A DNA stretch of 42,328 nucleotides from a virus. The notes below the pieces were generated by a model, which was not told where the DNA came from, ran no database searches, and saw only the letters and a list, made by a program, of their open reading frames with translations. The stretch's first letter is position 1, and every line of letters starts with the position of its first letter. Location: the IMG/VR virus record IMGVR_UViG_3300006033_000047, positions 1 through 42,328 of that record; one strand, given 5' to 3'. This document shows, one piece after another, positions 6,075-13,050 of the stretch. The position numbers and the translations under genes were made by a program.

Positions 6075-6307
6075 GCGGGATAATTGAACTTGAGTTGCCG
6101 GAGGGTTCTACGTTTTTGACCGTGGCGGACCAGCACAACAAGCCTGTGCTGTATGTGAAAAAACCCAGGCATGAGATGAAAACAAAAAGATTCGAGGTAT
6201 TCCCCGTCCTCACCGGCGGAGTCGTATTTTCCGCGTCAACGTGGAGCTACATCGGGACAGTTTTACTGAATAGCGAGTCCTTCATCGTTCATTACTTCTA
6301 CAGATAG
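6038..6307 (+). CDS. DUF7352-like phage protein, 89 aa
   Basis: Starts IHKYALPVSGIIELELPEGS and ends with YIGTVLLNSESFIVHYFY, the beginning and end typical of a small beta-rich phage protein family (DUF7352-like: IHKYPL, LPEGA, YIGT, FHVF). The function of the family is unknown. It is the first well-supported gene of the rightward early operon. GAGGAACC precedes the ATG. Upstream in-frame codons overlap the structured RNA and are not used. Confidence 0.7.
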   Translation: MEHVIHKYALPVSGIIELELPEGSTFLTVADQHNKPVLYVKKPRHEMKTKRFEVFPVLTGGVVFSASTWSYIGTVLLNSESFIVHYFYR

Positions 6308-6312
6308 GCGGT

Positions 6313-6531
6313 ATGAAAATGGGGCACATTAAGATCGAGGTTTCCTACATCGCCGTCGATGACGACGGCTCTGAAGTCAGGGGCACGGGCGTTTTTGCCA
6401 TGGACGAGAAGGAACTGGCGCAGAAAGAACTGGCCGGCACGAAGTTCCAGCTCGGCCTCCTTCAGGCGTTCACGGACGCGACGATGCGGTTCAACGCAGC
6501 GGTCGACGCCGAGATGGGCAAGACGAGATAA
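6313..6531 (+). CDS. Hypothetical early protein, 72 aa
   Basis: No family is recognised. The N-terminal half looks like beta strands (HIKIEVSYIAVDDDGSEV), the C-terminal half like an amphipathic helix (FQLGLLQAFTDATMRFNAAV). It starts 5 nt after the preceding stop with a weak purine-rich ribosome site, consistent with co-transcription. Confidence 0.65.
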   Translation: MKMGHIKIEVSYIAVDDDGSEVRGTGVFAMDEKELAQKELAGTKFQLGLLQAFTDATMRFNAAVDAEMGKTR

Positions 6532-6554
6532 CCTTCTTCTGCTAGGAGTTCATC

Positions 6555-6755
6555 ATGGCACCAAAATACGACATAACGTGGGGCCCCGGAGCAGCAACGT
6601 GCTTCCCCGCCGGCTACAACAGGTCCAACCTCGTGGACATATCGTGCATCGGAGAATACTGGGCAACTTTTCTTAATCAAGAAACCGGCGAGATAGTTTA
6701 CTGCTCGAAGTTTTACGCAGACTTGCAAGCGGAAATCGCCGGAATGGATTCGTGA
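6555..6755 (+). CDS. Hypothetical early protein, 66 aa
   Basis: Small protein with no recognised family. Three Cys residues are dispersed, not in CxxC pairs. TAGGAG lies about 7 nt before the ATG. It ends just before a G+C-rich hairpin (6760-6783). Confidence 0.6.
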   Translation: MAPKYDITWGPGAATCFPAGYNRSNLVDISCIGEYWATFLNQETGEIVYCSKFYADLQAEIAGMDS

Positions 6756-6759
6756 CCTC

Positions 6760-6783
6760 GCGGGCCCCACCTCGGGGCCCCGC
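6760..6783 (+). terminator. G+C-rich hairpin after the 66-aa gene
   Basis: GCGGGCCCC and GGGGCCCCGC pair with a single bulged G and a short loop (ACCTC). There is no T-run, so it may be an attenuator or RNA-stabilising hairpin rather than a full terminator. Confidence 0.4.
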
Positions 6784-6787
6784 AATC

Positions 6788-6887
6788 AAAGACGCCTCCA
6801 ACAGAAACGGCTTGGGATTACAAGAGAGACATATCGATGATGTTGGTCGGACGGGGCTTGTGGCCGTGCCCCGTTGGAGGCGTCTTT
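6788..6887 (+). other. 100-nt element closed by a 15-bp perfect inverted repeat
   Basis: AAAGACGCCTCCAAC (6788-6802) and GTTGGAGGCGTCTTT (6873-6887) are exact reverse complements. Inside, ACGGGGC (6851-6857) and GCCCCGT (6868-6874) offer a competing 7-bp hairpin that overlaps the outer right arm. The region holds no gene. It could be a terminator/antiterminator switch or a stable small RNA before the next gene. The sequence TTTCGTT follows the outer stem. Confidence 0.5.
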
Positions 6888-6931
6888 CGTTGCGGGGAAA
6901 CCCGCGCAAACCATTAATCTGTGAGGATTCT

Positions 6932-7279
6932 ATGCGCGGCAAAAAAGTTGAAAGGCGGCTCATTCGTTTCGAGGCATCCAGACGTTTCATGCAGGAATAT
7001 CATCTCTTGCGGATGGTTCAGCACGACCTGGCCATCGTTGACATCCGGCACAAATTTGAAACCGCGGAGATCATTGCCTACGGCGACCAATTCCCGGTTG
7101 TCCGCCAGGGCGACATCATTCCCGAGTACCGCGTTACCATGGCCGAGAATGACGAAGACATCTGGGAGATCACGTTCACCCCGGTAGGCGACACCACGGC
7201 GCCGGCCCTCCGCAAAACCATCGTTCTTGAAAGCGAAAAAGACCCCCGGCCCGCGGCCATTACCATCAGCTTCAACTAA
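6932..7279 (+). CDS. Hypothetical early protein, 115 aa
   Basis: Basic N-terminus (MRGKKVERRLIRFEASRRF) followed by a beta-rich body with many acidic residues. No family recognised. GTGAGGA precedes the ATG; upstream in-frame codons run through the structured 6788-6887 element and are probably untranslated. Confidence 0.65.
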   Translation: MRGKKVERRLIRFEASRRFMQEYHLLRMVQHDLAIVDIRHKFETAEIIAYGDQFPVVRQGDIIPEYRVTMAENDEDIWEITFTPVGDTTAPALRKTIVLESEKDPRPAAITISFN

Positions 7280-7308
7280 ACCATGAATCTCAAACCCTTT
7301 GGAGTTGT

Positions 7309-7806
7309 ATGCAGCAAAGACGTTCGTGCCTTGAGTGCGGGGCCGAATTTACCGCGCTACCTAGCAGTCCAAAAAAGTTTTGTTCTTTTGTTTGCCATAC
7401 AAATTACCGCAAAAAACTTTTTGAGGAAAAGAAGGGAAATGAACTCTTAACGTGCGAGGTATGTGGCGAAAAATACTACGTTATACCGTACCGAAGAGAT
7501 AAGTCAAAATACTGTTCGTATAAATGCCATCAAATTGGCGAGGGCCGGAAAGCCGGGGCCCTCGCCGCCGAAAGGCAGCGAAGAAAATCCGAAGGAAAGA
7601 CCTATACGAAGACAAATGGTCGTCACACGCACAGAAGTGCTGCGGAAGAACTAATAGGCCGCCAGTTATCCAAAGGCGAAGTGGTTCACCACATTGATGG
7701 GAATAAGCTGAATAACAACCCCGACAACCTACTGGTGTTGACTCATGCCGAACATGCAAGGTTGCACATGAGAAAAAGATGGGAGAACAAGAAAAAAGCG
7801 GGTTGA
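7309..7806 (+). CDS. HNH homing-type endonuclease, 165 aa
   Basis: Two N-terminal zinc-ribbon units (CLEC...CSFVC and CEVC...CSYKC) are followed by a basic linker and an HNH_3-type nuclease core: VHHIDGNKLNNNPDNLLVL, then HAEHARLH. It probably cuts DNA lacking the element, as free-standing phage homing endonucleases do. Its last 28 nt overlap the start of the SNF2 helicase gene. The DNA is less G+C-rich than its neighbours, consistent with a mobile gene. Confidence 0.82.
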   Translation: MQQRRSCLECGAEFTALPSSPKKFCSFVCHTNYRKKLFEEKKGNELLTCEVCGEKYYVIPYRRDKSKYCSYKCHQIGEGRKAGALAAERQRRKSEGKTYTKTNGRHTHRSAAEELIGRQLSKGEVVHHIDGNKLNNNPDNLLVLTHAEHARLHMRKRWENKKKAG

Positions 7807-9713
7807 GGTCATACCAGAAGGCCGGCGCCGAGTTCCTGGCCTCCCGCCGTGGAGCCATCCTGGCCGACGAGCAAGGCACCGGCAAGACGATACAGACCAT
7901 CGCGGCGATGAACCTTTTGAATATCCGACGGGCGCTGATCGTCTGCCCGGCAACCCTCAAACTGAACTGGCGCGACGAGCTGGCAACCTGGCTGACCACC
8001 GGGTCCTCGGTAGGGGTAGCCGAAGGAACCTCCTGGCCCCGCGCGGACATCGTGATCGTCAACTACGACATCCTCGACCGGCACACCGTATCGTTGGGCC
8101 ACCCCTGGCCGGCCCTGATTGCGGACGAGGCCCACTACATCAAGAACCGGGAATCCAAGCGTACCAAGATGGTGCTCACCATCCCCGCGGAAAGGAAATG
8201 GCTCCTGACCGGCACGCCGATTCTGAACCGGCCGAAAGAAATTTGGACGCTCCTGCGGTGCATCGACCCGAGGCAATGGCCGAGATTCCGCGATTTCGTC
8301 CTCCGCTACTGCGGCGCCCACCGGGACCGCTACGGGAGGTGGAACATCGACGGCGCGTCCAACACCGCGGAACTCGCGGAACGACTGAAGCCCTACATGC
8401 TCCGCCGTCTCAAGCGGGACGTGCTGACCGAGCTGCCGGAGAAGATTCGGCAAACGATCCTCCTGCCTGCGAATCGGGAGATCAGGGACGCTCTGAAGGT
8501 CGAGCACGAGAACGCGGCCGTCCTCATGCAGGACGGGGTCAAAGCGGCGGCTATGGGCGATCTGGCAAAGGCGCGTCGATTCCTCGGGCTGGCCAAGGTC
8601 GGCCCGGCGGTCGCGCACATCAAGGACATCTTGGAGCAGGAACCCAAAGTCGTGGTGTTTGCCCACCACAAGGAAGTCATCGCGCGGATTCTGGAACTGG
8701 TCGGGGTCAAGGCGGTTTCGATCACCGGGGACACCCCGATGAAGGCCAGGCACCAGGCCGTGCTGGCTTTCCAGAACGACCCGGCTGTGCGGGTGTTCGT
8801 TGGAAATCTTCAGGCGGCGGGCGTGGGGCTCACGCTCACCGCCGCAAGCGTAGCCGTGTTCACGGAACTTTCGTGGGTACCGGGCGTGATGGCCCAGGCC
8901 GAAGACCGTATCCACCGCATCGGCCAGGATCGTGGAGTCCTCGTGCAATACATCTGCTTCGACGGCTCCCTGGACGCCAGGATGGCGAAATCTGTAGCCC
9001 GCAAGGAGAAGATCATCTCCGCGGTAGTTCAACCAAATGAGGGGAATATCACTATGAGTCTTGAATCCATTCTCGAACGCATTGCCGTGGCCCTGGAAAA
9101 GCAGGTCGAACAGTACGACGCCATGCTGAACCGCATCGGCACCCAGGAACGTCTGGTGAGCAACGTGACGGCGCAGGCCGCGGAAACCATGAAGGCCGCG
9201 GAAACCATGAAGGCCGCCGGCGCCGCTGAAATGACCGTCCCCGCAACCGATTGGGACCCGCTGAAGGAAAAGGTGATGAACCGTTACACCGCCGAGAAGC
9301 GCGCCGCCATGGAAGCCCTGGCCAACAAAGTGGGCCTGCCCTTCGACGCGAAGATGACCGGCCAGCAGCTCCACCAGCTCCTCCTGGACCGCCTGTCCGA
9401 GCCGACGACCGAGGCCCCCGCCCCGCAGGAAGCCCCGGCTGCCCATGAAGCCCCGGCTGCCCATGAAGCCCCGGCGGCCGAGGAGTCCTTCGACTTCGGC
9501 GATTCCACCCCGGCGGCCGAGGAACCCAAGAAGTACAAGATCGAGGAAGTCCGCGCCGCCCTGTTCGGGTACTGCAAGTCCATCGGCGCCAAGGACTCCG
9601 GCCCCGGCATCGCGCTCATCAAGGAGGCCACCGGCAAGGCCGCGCTCGCCGAGGTCAACCCGGCCGAGTTCCACAAGATCATGGACGCCATCGAAGCCAA
9701 GAAGGGCTTCTAG
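7779..9713 (+). CDS. SNF2-type helicase fused to a C-terminal helical protein, 644 aa
   Basis: An ATP-driven DNA translocase. Residues 1-425 hold the full SNF2 helicase set: Walker A DEQGTGKT (30-37), DEAH (116-119), LTGTP (143-147) and the motif VI-type EDRIHRIGQ. Residues 426-644 are a different, helical protein with coiled-coil-like AAETMKAAETMKAAGAAEM and a proline/alanine-rich tandem repeat (EAPAAH repeated). Met426 (9054) has its own GAGGGG ribosome site 8 nt upstream, and a TGA in another frame (9038-9040) overlaps that site. So two ancestral genes appear fused in frame. The start overlaps the HNH gene and has a weak ribosome site. Confidence 0.85.
   Translation: MGEQEKSGLRSYQKAGAEFLASRRGAILADEQGTGKTIQTIAAMNLLNIRRALIVCPATLKLNWRDELATWLTTGSSVGVAEGTSWPRADIVIVNYDILDRHTVSLGHPWPALIADEAHYIKNRESKRTKMVLTIPAERKWLLTGTPILNRPKEIWTLLRCIDPRQWPRFRDFVLRYCGAHRDRYGRWNIDGASNTAELAERLKPYMLRRLKRDVLTELPEKIRQTILLPANREIRDALKVEHENAAVLMQDGVKAAAMGDLAKARRFLGLAKVGPAVAHIKDILEQEPKVVVFAHHKEVIARILELVGVKAVSITGDTPMKARHQAVLAFQNDPAVRVFVGNLQAAGVGLTLTAASVAVFTELSWVPGVMAQAEDRIHRIGQDRGVLVQYICFDGSLDARMAKSVARKEKIISAVVQPNEGNITMSLESILERIAVALEKQVEQYDAMLNRIGTQERLVSNVTAQAAETMKAAETMKAAGAAEMTVPATDWDPLKEKVMNRYTAEKRAAMEALANKVGLPFDAKMTGQQLHQLLLDRLSEPTTEAPAPQEAPAAHEAPAAHEAPAAEESFDFGDSTPAAEEPKKYKIEEVRAALFGYCKSIGAKDSGPGIALIKEATGKAALAEVNPAEFHKIMDAIEAKKGF
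9054..9713 (+). CDS. Internal-start product of the SNF2 fusion, 219 aa
   Basis: A second translation start within the SNF2 gene: GAGGGG at 9040-9045, 8 nt, then ATG. The product would be the helical C-terminal protein alone: an N-terminal amphipathic helix (SLESILERIAVALEKQVEQ), an Ala/Pro-rich linker with an 18-bp DNA repeat, and a final folded region (KYKIEEVRAALFGY to the end). This resembles a separate phage gene found beside DUF2800 nucleases, function unknown. That both forms are made is inferred. Confidence 0.45.
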   Translation: MSLESILERIAVALEKQVEQYDAMLNRIGTQERLVSNVTAQAAETMKAAETMKAAGAAEMTVPATDWDPLKEKVMNRYTAEKRAAMEALANKVGLPFDAKMTGQQLHQLLLDRLSEPTTEAPAPQEAPAAHEAPAAHEAPAAEESFDFGDSTPAAEEPKKYKIEEVRAALFGYCKSIGAKDSGPGIALIKEATGKAALAEVNPAEFHKIMDAIEAKKGF

Positions 9714-9715
9714 CC

Positions 9716-9886
9716 ATGAAGAAATACGCGCGGTCCAACCGCAAGCAGCAGCGCTTGCAAGAGCGCCGGAACTGGACGATCCGCGTGAACGGGCGGGGGG
9801 AACCCCGCCCCTACAACGTGGTGCAGGCCGAGTACAAGTTCTTCGTCGAAGCCGCGCGTAACGCGGCGGTGCGAGGTGGCGTATGA
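9716..9886 (+). CDS. Small basic protein, 56 aa
   Basis: A short gene of 56 codons, highly basic at its start (KKYARSNRKQQRLQERR). Its TGA overlaps the ATG of the DUF2800 gene (ATGA), so it is almost certainly translationally coupled. It begins 2 nt after the SNF2 stop. No family recognised; nucleic-acid binding is possible from charge alone. Confidence 0.6.
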   Translation: MKKYARSNRKQQRLQERRNWTIRVNGRGEPRPYNVVQAEYKFFVEAARNAAVRGGV

Positions 9887-11124
9887 GCGAAATCGAAGAG
9901 AGAGTCCATTCAGAGATTGGCGCGTCCAAGGCCGACCGATGGATTCCCTGCCCCGGCTCCCGGCGAATGTGCCGGGGCCGGAAACGGCAGCCGCAGGAAT
10001 GGATGGCCGAGGGCACCGTCGCCCACCACATTGCCGAGCTGTGCCTGAAAAGCGGGGACGGCCCGGGGATATTCGTTGGGCAGATGTTCCAGCAGGACGG
10101 CTTCGAGATCGAGGTGACGGAGGAAATGGCCGAGGCCGTGCGCGTCTACGTCCGGGCCATCCGCCTGGACGTGGAAGAGATGATCGGGGCCACGCTTCTG
10201 ATCGAAGAGCGGTTCCATCTGGCCAGCTACCACGAGGACCTGTTCGGGACCTGTGACGCCATCATCATCGACCACCTCGGCGGCCGGATGAAGGTCTATG
10301 ACTTCAAGTACGGCGCCTTCAAGCCGGTCCAGGTCGAGGACAACCCGCAGCTCAAAATATATGGCCTCGGGGCGTTGGCCCGGTTCGACGAGGACAAGGT
10401 ACTCTCAACCGTCGAACTCTGCATCGTCCAACCCCGCGCGCTCCACAAGGACGGCCCGGTGCGAACCTGGGCGACCGATGCGTCCGAACTCCTGATGTGG
10501 GCCGACTACGACCTCGTGCCGGCCGTGAAGGCGACCGAGGACCCGAACGCGCCGCTGGCCTTGGGCGAGTGGTGCAACTGGTGTGACGGCAAGGACGTGT
10601 GCCCGGCCATGCGGAAGCGCGTGTCTGAGGTAGTGGACCTGGACTTCGACGGGAGTCTGCCCGCGGTGAAGGAAGCCGCGCTTCCCCCGGCCGAAGGCAT
10701 GACGCCCGAACAGAAGGCCAAGGTGCTGGAATACAAGCCCATGATCGAGAAGTGGCTGTCCGCGGTCTACGAGTCGGCGAAGGACGACCTCCGGGTCAAC
10801 CCGGACGCGATCCCCGGCCTGAAGCTCGTCGAGGGCCGGGCCAACCGGAAATGGATCGAGGACTTCGAGGAAAAGAACGGCGCGCTGTTCCAGCTCCTGA
10901 AGCAGGACCTCTACGACGTGAAGCCAAAGTCCCCGGCCCAGATGGAGAAGGCATTGAAAGAACTGTGCGGGATGAAGCCCAAGCAGATCGAGGCGACCTT
11001 GGACGGGCTGCTCGTCGTCTCCCACGGCCTCCAGGTCGCCCCCGAGTACGACAAGCGGCCCCGGTATGTGCCGGCCGAAAAGATGTTCCCCGATACTGAC
11101 GACGAAATAACCTACGAATTCTAG
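9883..11124 (+). CDS. DUF2800 RecB/Cas4-like PD-(D/E)XK nuclease, 413 aa
   Basis: Likely a recombination exonuclease. The N-terminus has SKADRWIPCPGSRRMC and EGTVAHHIAELCL; the core has LFGTCDAIIID, then VYDFKYGAFKPV and NPQLKIYGLGA, the D-(D)xK and Q motif of RecB/Cas4 family nucleases as seen in DUF2800 proteins. Cys residues in CPGSRRMC and CNWCDGKDVCPAM could hold a 4Fe-4S cluster as in Cas4. It is followed by the ssDNA-binding protein, so the two probably work as a recombination pair. Confidence 0.85.
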   Translation: MSEIEERVHSEIGASKADRWIPCPGSRRMCRGRKRQPQEWMAEGTVAHHIAELCLKSGDGPGIFVGQMFQQDGFEIEVTEEMAEAVRVYVRAIRLDVEEMIGATLLIEERFHLASYHEDLFGTCDAIIIDHLGGRMKVYDFKYGAFKPVQVEDNPQLKIYGLGALARFDEDKVLSTVELCIVQPRALHKDGPVRTWATDASELLMWADYDLVPAVKATEDPNAPLALGEWCNWCDGKDVCPAMRKRVSEVVDLDFDGSLPAVKEAALPPAEGMTPEQKAKVLEYKPMIEKWLSAVYESAKDDLRVNPDAIPGLKLVEGRANRKWIEDFEEKNGALFQLLKQDLYDVKPKSPAQMEKALKELCGMKPKQIEATLDGLLVVSHGLQVAPEYDKRPRYVPAEKMFPDTDDEITYEF

Positions 11125-11135
11125 GAGAAAAAACC

Positions 11136-11762
11136 ATGGCCGAAAAAGGTGTTGAACTTCTGACCAAGCCCTTCCGCGTTGCCTTCCCCGTCCTGGGGGA
11201 ACCGCAGGAATACGACAATGACGGCAAGCCCAAGTGGAGAATCAGCATGCTCTTCGACAAGGACACCGACAAGGAAGCCGTCATGGAACTCCGCAAGGCC
11301 CTCTACGAGGCCGCGCAAATCACCTGGGGCCCCGACCGCAAGAAGTGGCCGTCCCCGCTGAACGCCATCGACTTCAAGACTTACCTGTCCCCGAACAACA
11401 AGGACGGCTTCCCGCTGCGCGACGGCGACACCGTGACCTGGGACGGGTTCCCCGGGCACTTCTTCCTGAAGGCCACGAAGTCGGCCAAGGACTCGAAGGG
11501 CAATCGCCAGAAACCCCCGGTCCTGATGGACAAGACCCGCACGCCCATCCTGGACCCGATGGACGTGGAAGGTGGGCTCATCTGCCGCGCGCGCCTCTAC
11601 ATCAAGGGGTACGAGACGCCGAAGGCCAAGGGCATCGGCGTGTATCTGAACGGCCTCCAGGTCCTCGAGGACGACGGCACCCGCTTCTCCGGCTCCGGCG
11701 CCGACTTCGAGGAATGGGAAGACGAAGAAGCCGGTTCCGGGTTCGACGACTCCAATTTCTAA
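11136..11762 (+). CDS. DUF2815 single-stranded DNA-binding protein, 208 aa
   Basis: Coats ssDNA in replication and recombination. The opening segment (PFRVAFPVLGEPQEY) and the strand KWRISMLFDKD match DUF2815, a T7 gp2.5-like OB-fold family. The C-terminus is strongly acidic and ends DDSNF, like the protein-recruiting tails of SSB proteins. AGGAG lies before the ATG. It follows the DUF2800 nuclease by 11 nt, the common pairing in phages. Confidence 0.85.
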   Translation: MAEKGVELLTKPFRVAFPVLGEPQEYDNDGKPKWRISMLFDKDTDKEAVMELRKALYEAAQITWGPDRKKWPSPLNAIDFKTYLSPNNKDGFPLRDGDTVTWDGFPGHFFLKATKSAKDSKGNRQKPPVLMDKTRTPILDPMDVEGGLICRARLYIKGYETPKAKGIGVYLNGLQVLEDDGTRFSGSGADFEEWEDEEAGSGFDDSNF

Positions 11763-11786
11763 CCACATAATCAAGGAGCAAAAGTA

Positions 11787-12047
11787 ATGTCCGATCTGAA
11801 ACTCATCGTTGCCGCCCTGGCCAAGAACCACGGCATCACGCAGGAAAAGGCCAAGGCCCTGGTCGAGGATTTCCTCGGCGCCGTCGAGAACACCGTCAAG
11901 GAAAAGGGCGAGCTGGCGATCCACAAGTTCGGCCGGTTCCATGTGAAGGAGCACAAGGGAGTCAAGGCCAACCGTGGTTTCCTCGGGCCGGTCGATACGG
12001 GCCCCTTCAAGGTCGTGAAGTTCAAGGCTTATTTCGAGGCCAAGTAG
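11787..12047 (+). CDS. HU/IHF-like DNA-binding protein, 86 aa
   Basis: A histone-like architectural protein. LKLIVAALAKNHGITQEKAK and IHKFGRFHVKEHKGVKANRG fit the helical dimer body and the beta-arm base of the HU/IHF family, and the length is usual. It may help origin function, packaging or transcription. AAGGAG precedes the ATG. It is followed at once by an intrinsic terminator-like hairpin. Confidence 0.82.
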   Translation: MSDLKLIVAALAKNHGITQEKAKALVEDFLGAVENTVKEKGELAIHKFGRFHVKEHKGVKANRGFLGPVDTGPFKVVKFKAYFEAK

Positions 12048-12050
12048 CAA

Positions 12051-12069
12051 GGAGCCCTTCGGGGCTCCC
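12051..12069 (+). terminator. Hairpin after the HU-like gene, copy 1 of a 27-bp repeat
   Basis: GGAGCCC and GGGCTCC form a 7-bp stem with a TTCG-like loop directly after the stop codon. The 27 bases 12043-12069 are identical to 12703-12729 after the next gene, including the TAG stop. There is only a weak T-rich tail (CACAATTT). Confidence 0.6.
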
Positions 12070-12095
12070 ACAATTTCAAACCCGAGGGTAGCTGT

Positions 12096-12707
12096 GTGGC
12101 GAGCATCAAGTTGACGAAGGAAATGCGGAGGTCCATCCGCGACAAGGTTATCGAGCGGCGGTTCGCTGAAACGGAAAAGGCCCTGCTGGAGGAGGCGGTG
12201 AGTCTGTGCTCCGGGGTCGCTTTGGGCCTTGAGATAAAAGGCGATTGGCCGAAAGGGTGGTTCAAGGAAAGGGACAAGTTCTTCATATCTGTAGACGGGG
12301 TACCCGGCAGGCTGGACGAAGTGTTTATGCACGGGGCTTCCTTGCACAGCCTCAAGAAAGGCCGCTATTGGGAGGTCCGGCTTAAAAACGATATACCAGT
12401 TTTATACCGCGAGTCTGACGGCTACCTGAAAGTGGCCCGCGACAGCGCGTTGTGGCCGCTGTTCGAGGATTTGCAGCAGCGCATCGACGCCTTTTTCGAA
12501 AAGCGGGATGAAGCGAGAGAAAAGACGGACGCCATCCTGGCCAAGTTCTCCACGGTGAAGTCGCTCCTGGACGCATGGCCCGAGATGGAGCCCTTCGTGC
12601 CCAAGGAAGCCGCGCCGCTCCCGCCGGCGCTGCCGATATACGAAATGAACAAGCTGCTCGGGCTCCCGGTCGAAGGCCGCGATCCTGTCCCGCCCGGCGA
12701 TGAGTAG
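12096..12707 (+). CDS. Nmad5-like putative nucleotide-modification protein, 203 aa
   Basis: Opens with IKLTKEMRRSIRDKVIERRF and contains a helical body and a polar C-terminus, resembling Nmad5 (nucleotide modification associated domain 5) proteins of phages. The family was defined by association with modified-base pathways; its reaction is not established. GTG start with GAGGG 7 nt upstream. The gene lies between two copies of the same terminator-like repeat, so it may be an independent cassette. The family call is by eye and tentative. Confidence 0.55.
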   Translation: MASIKLTKEMRRSIRDKVIERRFAETEKALLEEAVSLCSGVALGLEIKGDWPKGWFKERDKFFISVDGVPGRLDEVFMHGASLHSLKKGRYWEVRLKNDIPVLYRESDGYLKVARDSALWPLFEDLQQRIDAFFEKRDEAREKTDAILAKFSTVKSLLDAWPEMEPFVPKEAAPLPPALPIYEMNKLLGLPVEGRDPVPPGDE

Positions 12708-12710
12708 CAA

Positions 12711-12735
12711 GGAGCCCTTCGGGGCTCCCTCTTTT
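12711..12735 (+). terminator. Terminator after the Nmad5-like gene, copy 2 of the 27-bp repeat
   Basis: The same hairpin as 12051-12069 (GGAGCCC/GGGCTCC), here followed by CTCTTTT, a better terminator tail. Exact identity of 27 bases over 660 bp spacing suggests duplication or selection for the structure. Confidence 0.65.
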
Positions 12736-12834
12736 CCGGGCTACCCGCCCCGGGGGCTGGCGCCACCAGCCAGGCACGGTTGCAAACGTGCTTGTCTGTA
12801 CGTCCGGGGCGGATGCCGCGAAAAGGAGGTACTT

Positions 12835-13050
12835 ATGAAATTCATAATCGGAATTATCACAACTATTTGCATCGTTATCGTGTTCTGGCACATCGCATGG
12901 TTCTGTGTTGTCAACCTGGCCGAGCACATGGCCCGGCTCCACCGGCTCCCGCTGGAGTCCACCTACCTGTTGGCCCAGGTCATCGTGTTTGGCATCATCG
13001 GCGTGTTGGGCCTGTGCGTGTTGGCGTACCTCGGGAGGTCGAAGGGATGA
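12835..13050 (+). CDS. Two-segment membrane protein, 71 aa
   Basis: Two hydrophobic segments: FIIGIITTICIVIVFWHIAW near the N-terminus and LAQVIVFGIIGVLGLCVLAY near the C-terminus, with a short basic tail. AAAGGAGG precedes the ATG; its TGA overlaps the polymerase ATG. Function unknown; a superinfection-exclusion role is possible but unsupported. Confidence 0.65.
   Translation: MKFIIGIITTICIVIVFWHIAWFCVVNLAEHMARLHRLPLESTYLLAQVIVFGIIGVLGLCVLAYLGRSKG

Noticed and set aside
7809-10031. 740-codon minus-strand open frame
   Set aside because: Antisense to the SNF2 helicase; sequence is low-complexity and no ribosome site is seen.
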